The notes under the pieces were generated by a model. The model did not search any database and was not told the origin of the DNA. It saw only the letters and a program-made list of their open reading frames with translations. From Halovenus sp. (lineage in GTDB: Archaea; Halobacteriota; Halobacteria; Halobacteriales; Haloarculaceae): a DNA stretch of 11,534 bases. Shown one piece after another: positions 1 to 6,381 of this stretch. The stretch spans positions 1 to 11,534 of the forward strand of contig PUNZ01000046.1 of the NCBI GenBank assembly GCA_003551945.1. The letters run 5' to 3'. Numbering within the stretch: the first letter of the stretch is position 1; each line of letters begins with the position of its first letter. The position numbers and the translations under genes were made by a program.

Positions 1-72
1 ACAACGCTGGTTTTGGGTGGCAGGATTAAGCACCTGGCGATTCGGTCGCTCAGGACCAGTCAACCAGAATGT

Positions 73-80
73 GTTTTACG
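73..80 (+). promoter_or_regulatory. TATA-like promoter of panB
   Basis: The T/A-rich box ttttac lies about 27 bases upstream of the panB ATG at 103. This is the spacing expected if transcription starts at or next to the start codon, as is common in haloarchaea. It supports the ATG at 103 over upstream in-frame starts. The call rests on position and composition only. Confidence 0.4.
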
Positions 81-102
81 TCGCGGGTCCCACCACCGCA
101 GT

Positions 103-912
103 ATGCCCTCAGTTCGAGAAATTCAGGAGGCTACCGGTTCCGAGCCGATCACGATGCTGACTGCCTACGATGCTGTCACCGCCGGTCTCGTTGAGGAGGC
201 CGGTGTTGATATGATTCTGGTCGGCGATAGCATGGGGAATGCCGTGCTTGGTTACGACTCAACGCTTCCGGTAACGATGGACGAGGTCATCTCCAGAACA
301 GCATCCGTCGTTCGGGGGACAGATGATGCGCTCGTTATCGCCGATATGCCGTTTCTCTCTTTCGGGACTGACCTTCAAACAGGGGTGGAAAACTGTGGAC
401 GCATGCTGAAGGAGGCGAACGCGAATGGCGTCAAAATCGAAAGCGGCGAACACACCATTGAATTGACCGAGCGCCTCGACCAGGTAGGCATTCCGGTCAT
501 GGCACACGTCGGCCTCACGCCACAGAGCGTCAACCAGACTGGCTATGTCCAACAGGGTGCGTCTCCCGAAGAAGCAACGTCGATTGTTGAGTTGGCAAAG
601 GCCCACGAAAAAGCGGGCGCGTTTGCCTGTGTTCTTGAGCATATTCCGGCAAACTTGGCGGCACAGATAACCGACGAACTCGAGATTCCGACAATTGGCA
701 TCGGAGCAGGGCCGGATTGTGACGGGCAGGTACTCGTTATCAACGACGCGGTCGGCCTCGGTGACTGGCTCCCGCCGTTTGCTGAAGCGTTTGGTGATGT
801 CCGCGGTGAAATGCAATCAGCGCTCTCTAGGTACGTTGATGCGGTCGACTCCGGGGAGTTTCCGGCCGAAGAACACAGCCATACGGTTGAGGAACTTGAC
901 GAACTGTACTGA
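103..912 (+). CDS. panB: 3-methyl-2-oxobutanoate hydroxymethyltransferase (ketopantoate synthesis)
   Basis: PanB transfers a hydroxymethyl group from 5,10-methylene-tetrahydrofolate to 2-oxoisovalerate, giving ketopantoate, the first committed step towards pantoate and CoA in the cytoplasm. The 269-residue protein matches the family along its whole length, including the STLPVT segment, HVGLTPQSVN (135-144) and the IGIGAG loop (198-203). The Mg-binding and catalytic residues can be placed by comparison with the E. coli enzyme: D42 in VGDSMGN, D81 in IADMPF, K111 and E113 in VKIE, and E179 in VLEHIP. The start at 103 is chosen because the 30 in-frame residues before it are basic and unlike the family, and a TATA-like box sits 27 bases upstream. 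Archaea usually make phosphopantothenate through pantoate kinase; no such gene is visible here. It appears to be a single-gene unit. Confidence 0.95.
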   Translation: MPSVREIQEATGSEPITMLTAYDAVTAGLVEEAGVDMILVGDSMGNAVLGYDSTLPVTMDEVISRTASVVRGTDDALVIADMPFLSFGTDLQTGVENCGRMLKEANANGVKIESGEHTIELTERLDQVGIPVMAHVGLTPQSVNQTGYVQQGASPEEATSIVELAKAHEKAGAFACVLEHIPANLAAQITDELEIPTIGIGAGPDCDGQVLVINDAVGLGDWLPPFAEAFGDVRGEMQSALSRYVDAVDSGEFPAEEHSHTVEELDELY

Positions 913-1010
913 GCGGGACCGGACAACGCTTACTCGATACAGGTTTCTCTCGCTCTGTGTTGGATTGGACGACCCGAGAGTACAAACGTGATTGCGGAGA
1001 ACCATAGCGT

Positions 1011-1568
1011 ATGACACTCGTCGGCCAACTTGGGGATGCACACGAGCTTTCTCGGCGAGCACGCCAGTACGCAAATGAGGTCATTTTTGGGGAGCGATGG
1101 CCGCTGACGCCATCGCATGTCGACCTCTCCGCCGTTCGGTTTGAAACCAGCACGCGGATGAAACGCCAGCACGGCATCTGCTCGTACGATGGCAGCATCT
1201 GTACCATCCGTCTCTCTGCGGAAACAGACGAGCGCGGCGGCATGAACGCAACCCAGGAAACGATTCGTCATGAACTGGTTCACGTCTACCAACACCAACA
1301 TGACGAACTTTCCGCAGGCCATGGAGAGTCGTTTAAGCGATGGATTGAACCGCTTTCACTTTCCGGTCGCTGTAGCACACATTACGAACGCAGTCCCGAT
1401 GAGTATCGATACCGGCTCTATTGTAGCGAGGACTGTGGCTTTATCGCTGGTCGACACCGCTTTAGCGCGGTGGTTGACCGAGCACAAAAGGGAACGCAAA
1501 TCTGTAGTCGCTGCCGAGCACCGATTCGGGTCGAGGGGCCAGATGATGTGGCGGTGGGGAGTGACTAA
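1011..1568 (+). CDS. SprT-like zinc metalloprotein
   Basis: A 185-residue protein of the SprT/Spartan-like family. The zincin motif HELVH is at 87-91 (H87, E88, H91), and a downstream GHGESFKRW segment (103-111) supplies the probable third zinc ligand, H104. The C-terminus carries four cysteines arranged like a zinc ribbon: C138, C142, C165 and C168. The first pair is CxxxC, not the usual CxxC. Bacterial SprT proteins are of similar size, and the eukaryotic relative Spartan removes DNA-protein crosslinks. Whether this archaeal member does so is inference. It starts with ATG 98 bases after panB, with only a weak A-rich box (tacaaac, 981-987) at promoter distance, and ends 50 bases before the next gene. 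No signal peptide is seen, so it is probably cytoplasmic. Confidence 0.85.
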   Translation: MTLVGQLGDAHELSRRARQYANEVIFGERWPLTPSHVDLSAVRFETSTRMKRQHGICSYDGSICTIRLSAETDERGGMNATQETIRHELVHVYQHQHDELSAGHGESFKRWIEPLSLSGRCSTHYERSPDEYRYRLYCSEDCGFIAGRHRFSAVVDRAQKGTQICSRCRAPIRVEGPDDVAVGSD

Positions 1569-1618
1569 GGCAACGGAAAACCGACAGCCGTTTTCGCCGC
1601 CCGCCGTAATTTTTGTTG

Positions 1619-2719
1619 ATGGTTGACCTCTTTACGCCGCTGTCGATTCGCGGAACTGACATTCCAAACCGTCTGATGGTCTCGCCGATGTGCCAGTATT
1701 CGGTCGAGAAACGAGACGGCATCGCAACGGAGTGGCATCACGTCCATCTCGGTTCGCGCGCGGTCGGCGGGGCCGGAATCGTGATGGCGGAAGCGACGGC
1801 TGTTGAACCCCGCGGGCGAATTTCGGCTGAGGACCTCGGTATCTGGTCGGACGCCCACGGGGCTGCTCTCGAACGGACGACCGAGTTCATTCGTCAGCAG
1901 GGCTCTGTTCCTGCGATTCAATTGGCACACGCTGGTCGAAAGGCCTCCAGCGTCCGTCCGTGGGAGGGTGGCGGTCCGCTTGCACCCGAAGACGGCGGAT
2001 GGACTGTTGTCGGCCCGACAGCCGAATCGTGGCCGCCAGCAGACGACGGGAGCGTCCGCGAGACGGAACGACTCTCTACTGCTGAGATTGGCGATATTAT
2101 CGAGGCGTTCCGGGATGGTGCTGTGCGTGCCGCTGCTGCCGGCTTCGACGTCGCAGAGGTACACGCCGCCCACGGCTATTTACTCCATCAGTTTCTCTCG
2201 CCGGTAACCAATGACCGAACTGATGCGTACGGAGGGAGCTTCGAGAACCGGATTCGGCTGACCCGCGAGGTAACCGAAGCGGTTCGCGAGGTGTGGCCAG
2301 CCGACAAACCTGTTTTTGTCCGTATTTCGGGGACTGACTGGTTCCCGGAGCGTGACTCGTGGACCGTTGAGCAATCGGCACGGTTGGCCGATGAACTCGC
2401 CGCCGTGGGTGCGGACTTGATTGATGTCTCAAGCGGCGGCATCGCACCTCAATCGTACCCGGAATCAGTCGGGCCAAACTATCAGGTTCCCCTTGCCGAA
2501 CATATCCGAGCAAACACGGAATCGGACATCGCTATCGGTGCGGTCGGTGGCATTACGACTGCCGAGCAGGCTGACGCACTCGTTCGAAACGACCGGGCTG
2601 ACCTGGCGATTGTCGGCCGAAAGTTCCTCCGTGACCCCTACTTTGGGCTGCATGCTGCACAGGAACTTGGTGCCGACGAACAGACATCGCTCCCGCCACA
2701 GTACGAACGCGGTTTCTGA
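1619..2719 (+). CDS. NADH:flavin oxidoreductase, YqjM-type old yellow enzyme
   Basis: A 366-residue FMN-dependent ene-reductase of the old yellow enzyme family, YqjM subgroup, which reduces activated C=C bonds with NAD(P)H. Subgroup signatures are present from end to end: SPMCQYS (22-28) with flavin-tuning C25 and Y27; IQLAHAGRKA (100-109); substrate-binding H182 and H185 in EVHAAHGYLLHQFLSP; NDRTDAYGGSFENR (198-211); and the C-terminal QYERGF, whose R364 corresponds to the arginine finger that reaches into the partner subunit's active site in YqjM. Two TTG codons lie just upstream in frame (1613, 1616), but the ATG at 1619 gives the family-like N-terminus MVDLFTPL. A weak T-rich box (ttttcg, 1591-1596) lies 23-28 bases before it. 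It follows the SprT-like gene by 50 bases, so co-transcription is possible. The physiological substrate is unknown. Confidence 0.92.
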   Translation: MVDLFTPLSIRGTDIPNRLMVSPMCQYSVEKRDGIATEWHHVHLGSRAVGGAGIVMAEATAVEPRGRISAEDLGIWSDAHGAALERTTEFIRQQGSVPAIQLAHAGRKASSVRPWEGGGPLAPEDGGWTVVGPTAESWPPADDGSVRETERLSTAEIGDIIEAFRDGAVRAAAAGFDVAEVHAAHGYLLHQFLSPVTNDRTDAYGGSFENRIRLTREVTEAVREVWPADKPVFVRISGTDWFPERDSWTVEQSARLADELAAVGADLIDVSSGGIAPQSYPESVGPNYQVPLAEHIRANTESDIAIGAVGGITTAEQADALVRNDRADLAIVGRKFLRDPYFGLHAAQELGADEQTSLPPQYERGF

Positions 2720-2765
2720 CTACTTGTTATTTCTTCACTCGAAGGAATTTGAACTGATACCTTTG

Positions 2766-2783
2766 AAGGAAACAATCCTTTTT
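2766..2783 (+). terminator. Stem-loop with T-run after the old yellow enzyme gene
   Basis: A perfect 5-base inverted repeat (aagga / tcctt, loop aacaa) runs directly into a T-run, 46 bases after the oxidoreductase stop on the plus strand. U-runs are the main signal of archaeal intrinsic termination. A second T-rich stretch follows at 2788-2790. The convergent peptidase gene ends at 2807, so this would prevent readthrough into its 3' end. Confidence 0.45.
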
Positions 2784-2806
2784 GCTATTTCGCTTCCCGG
2801 TAGTAT

Positions 2807-4870
2807 CTATTCCGCTCCGTCTTCCTCATCTTGGTCGTCCTCACTTTCGGCGGCCGACAGTCCAGCGTCATCAGCACGTTCGAGTGCGGGTGGAACATCG
2901 TGATATTCGGAATAGCCGTCGAACCAGCGGACGATACGCTCGATACGGTCTACAACATGTCCGGGTTGTCCGCTCCGTGAGAGCTCGTGTCCTTCGTTTG
3001 GATACCTGACAAACCGGGTATCGACGTTGTGTTTTTTCAGGATACGGTAGAACAGTTCTGCGGTACACATTGGCGTCCGATAGTCGTCCTCGCTATGGAT
3101 GAGCAGCGTTGGGGTTTCGACGGTATGTGCGTGTCCCGTCGGAGAGCGGTTCCAGAGGAACTCTGGCTCTTCCCATGGGGTCGTGTCGAAATCACCCTCC
3201 ACGAGTTTGTAGGCCCCATCGGTCGAGCCATAAAAACCGGTCAGGTCATACACACCGCGCTGAGCGACTGCAGCCTCGAAATACTGGGTTTGTCCGACTA
3301 TCCAACCAGTCATGAAGCCGCCAAAGCTCCCACCGGTCAGGAATGCCTGTGACTCGTCGATATACTCCCGTTCGGTGACGTGCTCGACCCCGGCCATCAC
3401 ATCAGCCATAGTCACCGCTCCCCAGTCCCGCTCGATTGCGCTCATGAACTCCTCGCCGTAGCCTGCCGACCCACGGGGGTTCGACCAGAAGACAACGTAG
3501 CCGCGGGCGGCGAGCGTCTGGAACTCATGAAACATCGTCCCGCTGGTCGTCCACATCGCATGCGGGCCACCGTGCACCTCAACCGCAAGCGGATACTGCT
3601 TCTCAGGGTCGAAATCCGGTGGCGTCAACAGCCACCCCTGTAATTCGTCGCCACCAGGGCTTTCGTAGCTGAGTTCCTCCGGTTGCGAGACCGCACGGTC
3701 ATCCAGATAGCCGGCGTTCACGCGTGTCAGTCGGTGTTGTTCTGCGCCACGCGGCGTCGTCACAAACACGTCACCGGGATGGTCCCACTCGCTTTTGACT
3801 ACCGCAACGATATCCGTCCCAACATCGACGCCATCGATACTTGCCCCATCCTCGCGCAAGACACGCTCTGGTTCGGTCGCTTCCCAGTGACCGGCCCACA
3901 ATGAGACTGCTCCCTCGTCCGGGGTTGTGAAATAGAGCGTCTCTTCTTTTGGTCCCCACTGTGGGGCGGTTCCGTGGCCGAGTGTTCTGTCGAGGTCGGC
4001 CATCGGCGCTGTGAGTTCACCGGATTCGGTGTCAATAACCTGGACTTCGGTCTGTTTCAGCGTTGACTGCTCAGGATCCGTGTGGAGATGTGCTACGCGC
4101 CCATCTTCGGTCGCAGCAAGGTGGATCCCCCATCCTGTCGTCGTGTGGACGACCTCCTGTGTATCCGCTTCGATATCGTGGGCGATGATATCATACGCAA
4201 GCGAGTCATCCGGGTCAGGGTCGCCAACGCTCTCGGTGTAATAGAGCGTCGTCTCATCCCCCCATGCTGGCCCGCCGAAATCGCTGTCGCCGTCAGTCAA
4301 CCGGGTTATTTCGTCGTCATCGAGCTCGACCTGGTAGATATGTCCGCGTTTCCCGTCGAAATACTGTTGCATCGACCGATAGGTCGTCCGCTCGATGACG
4401 CGTGGGTCCGGGGTCTCCGGTTCGAAATCGTCGGGCACCTCGATATCCCGTTCTTCCTCGCGGTCTTCGGCGCTTGCGTGCTGGGTGAAGGCAATTGCTT
4501 CACCATCGGGTCGCCACGCAATTCCGTTCACCCCACCGACGACGGTCGTGACTTGCCGCCCTTCGCCGCCATCAGTCGGGACAACCCAGAGTTGTGGTCG
4601 GTCATCGTCCGCCCCTCGCGTCGACACAAACGCAAGTCGGTCACCGCTTGGGCTGAACCGTGGCTGGCTGTCAACTCCTTCGCTAATACTGAATCGCCGT
4701 GGCTCTTCCCCACCCGTTGAAACTAGATAGATTGTCGCTTCATAGGATTCCTCGTCTTTTGGAACCTTTCGGACGAACGCAACCTGTTCTCCGCTAGGTG
4801 CAACCTGTGGCGATTCAACTTGTACAATATCATGATAGTCGTTGGCCTCAATACGTTCCATATTCCGCAT
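2807..4870 (-). CDS. S9-family serine peptidase (acylaminoacyl-peptidase / dipeptidyl aminopeptidase type)
   Basis: A prolyl-oligopeptidase-family enzyme of 687 residues from ATG 4870, or 684 from ATG 4861. The N-terminal two-thirds contain repeated propeller-like strands (for example SPQVAPSG, QPRFSPSGDRLAF, GIAWRPDG). The C-terminal alpha/beta-hydrolase domain holds the catalytic triad: the serine in GGSFGGF (S515 from 4870), the aspartate in HSEDDYRTP (D596) and the histidine in NEGHELSR (H628). The oxyanion region HGGPH is present. The propeller is expected to admit only short peptides to the active site. No signal peptide follows either start, so it should be cytoplasmic. The protein ends in a very acidic tail (about the last 15 residues). 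In-frame sequence upstream of 4870 is not family-like. A TTAA box 24 bases upstream favours 4870. It is divergent from the small membrane protein at 4962. Confidence 0.92.
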   Translation of the reverse strand: MRNMERIEANDYHDIVQVESPQVAPSGEQVAFVRKVPKDEESYEATIYLVSTGGEEPRRFSISEGVDSQPRFSPSGDRLAFVSTRGADDDRPQLWVVPTDGGEGRQVTTVVGGVNGIAWRPDGEAIAFTQHASAEDREEERDIEVPDDFEPETPDPRVIERTTYRSMQQYFDGKRGHIYQVELDDDEITRLTDGDSDFGGPAWGDETTLYYTESVGDPDPDDSLAYDIIAHDIEADTQEVVHTTTGWGIHLAATEDGRVAHLHTDPEQSTLKQTEVQVIDTESGELTAPMADLDRTLGHGTAPQWGPKEETLYFTTPDEGAVSLWAGHWEATEPERVLREDGASIDGVDVGTDIVAVVKSEWDHPGDVFVTTPRGAEQHRLTRVNAGYLDDRAVSQPEELSYESPGGDELQGWLLTPPDFDPEKQYPLAVEVHGGPHAMWTTSGTMFHEFQTLAARGYVVFWSNPRGSAGYGEEFMSAIERDWGAVTMADVMAGVEHVTEREYIDESQAFLTGGSFGGFMTGWIVGQTQYFEAAVAQRGVYDLTGFYGSTDGAYKLVEGDFDTTPWEEPEFLWNRSPTGHAHTVETPTLLIHSEDDYRTPMCTAELFYRILKKHNVDTRFVRYPNEGHELSRSGQPGHVVDRIERIVRWFDGYSEYHDVPPALERADDAGLSAAESEDDQDEEDGAE

Positions 4871-4889
4871 TTGGGCGGCAGTTACAAGT

Positions 4890-4898
4890 GTGTTAACC
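4890..4898 (-). promoter_or_regulatory. TATA-like promoter of the S9 peptidase gene
   Basis: On the minus strand a ggttaacac box is centred about 24 bases upstream of the ATG at 4870 (33 from the alternative ATG at 4861). It shares a 91-base divergent spacer with the promoter of the small membrane protein. The call rests on spacing and composition only. Confidence 0.35.
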
Positions 4899-4929
4899 CA
4901 CCCCTGTTCGGGTTTCCAAGCAGCCGATG

Positions 4930-4938
4930 ACCTTTTGC
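4930..4938 (+). promoter_or_regulatory. TATA-like promoter of the 90-residue membrane protein
   Basis: The box ccttttgc is centred about 27 bases upstream of the ATG at 4962, consistent with a leaderless transcript. Between box and start is a short inverted repeat (ctggc 4943-4947, gccag 4954-4958) that would overlap the region around the transcription start and could be an operator. That role is inference. Confidence 0.4.
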
Positions 4939-4961
4939 ACGGCTGGCCAGTAAGCCAGACA

Positions 4962-5234
4962 ATGACCGACGACTTGCCGTCAATATCGCTGTACCTTGCG
5001 TCAGTCGTCGGCCTCGGTGCCGCCAGCATCGGTATGATGTATGCGTTTTACCGCGTGAGCGTCCCCGAGTTCGCTGCCGCGTTTGTTGCGGACCCGATGA
5101 CTGCTGTCGAGCATGACCCCCTGAGTCCTCTTTTGATGCTTGCCGCTGTCATCCTCATTGTTCTCCTCTTTTTGTTGATTGTTGCTGTCGGGGCCCAATA
5201 CAACCCGGAACGGCGCAATAGGGGGGATAATTAG
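4962..5234 (+). CDS. Small two-helix membrane protein of unknown function
   Basis: I do not recognise this 90-residue protein. It has a short acidic N-terminus (MTDDLP), a first hydrophobic segment at about residues 8-29, a 25-residue polar and acidic link (VPEFAAAF to EHDPLSP), a second very hydrophobic segment at about 57-78, and a basic C-terminus (NPERRNRG). The charge pattern suggests a hairpin in the cytoplasmic membrane, with topology uncertain. The ATG at 4962 is chosen over an upstream in-frame start because the extra 40 residues overlap the peptidase gene and a TATA-like box sits 27 bases before this ATG. The acidic N-terminus and position between two well-defined genes with its own promoter support a real gene. 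It is divergent from the S9 peptidase, and its stop lies 5 bases from the stop of the DsbB-like gene. Confidence 0.75.
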   Translation: MTDDLPSISLYLASVVGLGAASIGMMYAFYRVSVPEFAAAFVADPMTAVEHDPLSPLLMLAAVILIVLLFLLIVAVGAQYNPERRNRGDN

Positions 5235-5239
5235 CGGTT

Positions 5240-5638
5240 TTACTGGCGGTCGAGCCACGCCACAACAACAAGTCCGACCGTGATAATGACGAATGCACCC
5301 AGCGAGAGCCGTGGAATCGTCAGGATACCCAACGCTTCCCAGTTGACTGCGGAACACCCGCCGCCGACGGGACACACTCCTTCCGGTGAGGCCTGAATGA
5401 CGGAGTGATAGGCGGCCACACCAATTCCCAGCACGGACAGTGGTAGCCCCATTTTCCAGACGCCGGTGTAGTTCTCGTAGGCAGCAATGCCAAGCACCGG
5501 CACGAGCGGATACATCAACACCCGCTGATACCAGCACAGCTCACAGGGAAAAAAGCCAGCGACTTCGCTGAAATAGAGGCTCCCCACGGTGGCAATGGCC
5601 GCAACCATCGTACAGCCAAGGAGGAAGCGGCGAATCAT
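5240..5638 (-). CDS. DsbB/BdbC-family disulfide bond formation protein
   Basis: A 132-residue four-helix membrane thiol oxidoreductase. In this family the protein passes electrons from a DsbA-like partner to quinone and so drives disulfide formation outside the membrane. Segments in order are TM1 (about 5-25), the CxxC pair C32/C35 in PCELCWYQR with R39 in the position linked to quinone use in E. coli DsbB, TM2 (about 41-55), TM3 (about 64-82), the second cysteine pair C89/C95 in GVCPVGGGC, and TM4 (about 112-128). The length matches the short BdbC-like members. It starts with ATG at 5638, with a clear TATA box 27 bases upstream. No DsbA-like thioredoxin gene is visible nearby. The 3' end faces that of the 90-residue membrane protein, 5 bases away. 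Confidence 0.9.
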   Translation of the reverse strand: MIRRFLLGCTMVAAIATVGSLYFSEVAGFFPCELCWYQRVLMYPLVPVLGIAAYENYTGVWKMGLPLSVLGIGVAAYHSVIQASPEGVCPVGGGCSAVNWEALGILTIPRLSLGAFVIITVGLVVVAWLDRQ

Positions 5639-5660
5639 ACCTGCTGATTACTCCGCACAG

Positions 5661-5668
5661 ATTTTACC
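5661..5668 (-). promoter_or_regulatory. TATA box of the DsbB-like gene
   Basis: On the minus strand ggtaaaat is centred about 27 bases upstream of the ATG at 5638, a near-ideal spacing for a leaderless haloarchaeal mRNA. Confidence 0.5.
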
Positions 5669-5700
5669 GTTGTGGTTGCCAAAGGGCCTTGCGACCCCAA

Positions 5701-5709
5701 GCTAAATAC
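5701..5709 (+). promoter_or_regulatory. TATA box of the coiled-coil membrane protein gene
   Basis: The box taaata (5703-5708) is centred about 27 bases upstream of the ATG at 5733. This supports that ATG over the in-frame TTG at 5721 and suggests a leaderless transcript. Confidence 0.5.
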
Positions 5710-5732
5710 GACTCCTCTCGTTGTATTTGCCT

Positions 5733-6311
5733 ATGAGTTCGGATATCAGCAATATGCTGAAAATGATGAACCTGCTTGGGGATGATGGGTTCGTCGATGC
5801 GCTAAAGAATGTTGAGAAGGTGGTCGAAGACGTTGAGGGAACGCTCAACCGCGTTGAGCAAATTGAGGGAGACGCTGAACAGGCCGTCCAGGAGGCAAAC
5901 CAAGCGCTCAACGCTGTCGATTACCGGTTGGAGAAATTCGACGAAACCATCTCGTTGCTCGAAGCGAAAATCGAGGCTGGATTTACCGTCGGCTTTTTTC
6001 TGTTCGGTATCAATCGCTGGCTTGATGGCGAATTCATCCTTGCATCCATTCTCTTTTTCATGGGGTTGCTCGGCGTGTCGTCGCTGATTATCACCGTCAT
6101 CAAACTTCCACAGGTCCAGCGGTTGCGTCGCCTTCTGAAATATGCGATTGGGCAGCTCAACGAAGTGCGTGAAGATGAAGACGAAGATGGCTCAGCACTC
6201 GAGGCTTCCGAGCGCTCCCGCTCTGCCACACAGAAAGAACAGGGGATGGATTCGGAACCGCCTAAAGATGAGCAAAACCGACGAAGCGGCGGCTACTGGG
6301 ACCAGAAATAA
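5733..6311 (+). CDS. Coiled-coil membrane protein of unknown function
   Basis: I do not recognise the family of this 192-residue protein. Residues about 22-82 form a likely long coiled coil with heptad-like spacing and many Glu/Asp (for example VEKVVEDVEGTLNRVEQI). A weaker hydrophobic stretch (about 83-94) and a strong one (about 100-124) follow, separated by the short polar link INRWLDGE. This suggests a membrane hairpin with both ends on the same side. After a basic amphipathic patch (VQRLRRLLKYAIGQL, 128-142) comes a low-complexity, highly charged tail rich in Asp, Glu, Ser and Gln. The acidic composition and a well-placed TATA box support a real gene. It is convergent with the thermosome gene, with a 70-base gap. 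It could scaffold or tether something to the membrane, but there is no direct evidence of function. Confidence 0.8.
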   Translation: MSSDISNMLKMMNLLGDDGFVDALKNVEKVVEDVEGTLNRVEQIEGDAEQAVQEANQALNAVDYRLEKFDETISLLEAKIEAGFTVGFFLFGINRWLDGEFILASILFFMGLLGVSSLIITVIKLPQVQRLRRLLKYAIGQLNEVREDEDEDGSALEASERSRSATQKEQGMDSEPPKDEQNRRSGGYWDQK

Positions 6312-6367
6312 CAGTGAAAATGATTGGTTGCTGAGAGCGGTACAGTTCGGGTCGTAGAGTGGATTTG

Positions 6368-6379
6368 GCCTCTGGAGGC
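6368..6379 (-). repeat. Small inverted repeat just past the thermosome stop
   Basis: A 12-base inverted repeat (gcctc / gaggc around two bases) lies 3 bases downstream of the thermosome stop. It is too short, and lacks a following U-run on the minus strand, to be called a terminator with confidence. The rest of the 70-base convergent spacer shows nothing else. Confidence 0.2.
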
Positions 6380-6381
6380 GT

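Noticed and set aside
13..102. In-frame upstream extension of panB
   Set aside because: The 30 extra residues are basic and not part of PanB proteins. A TATA-like box sits inside this stretch at the right distance from the ATG at 103.
913..1010. Pyrimidine-rich stretch after panB as a terminator
   Set aside because: The stretch (about 941-960) has only a triplet of T and no stem. It is too weak to list as a feature.
4082..4720. 212-codon open frame on the plus strand inside the S9 peptidase gene
   Set aside because: It is antisense to the propeller domain of the peptidase, has no promoter-like box at a sensible place, and has no recognisable domain.
4871..5029. In-frame upstream extension of the S9 peptidase
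   Set aside because: These 53 residues overlap the divergent small membrane protein gene and are not S9-like. The promoter box and family-like N-terminus support 4870 or 4861.
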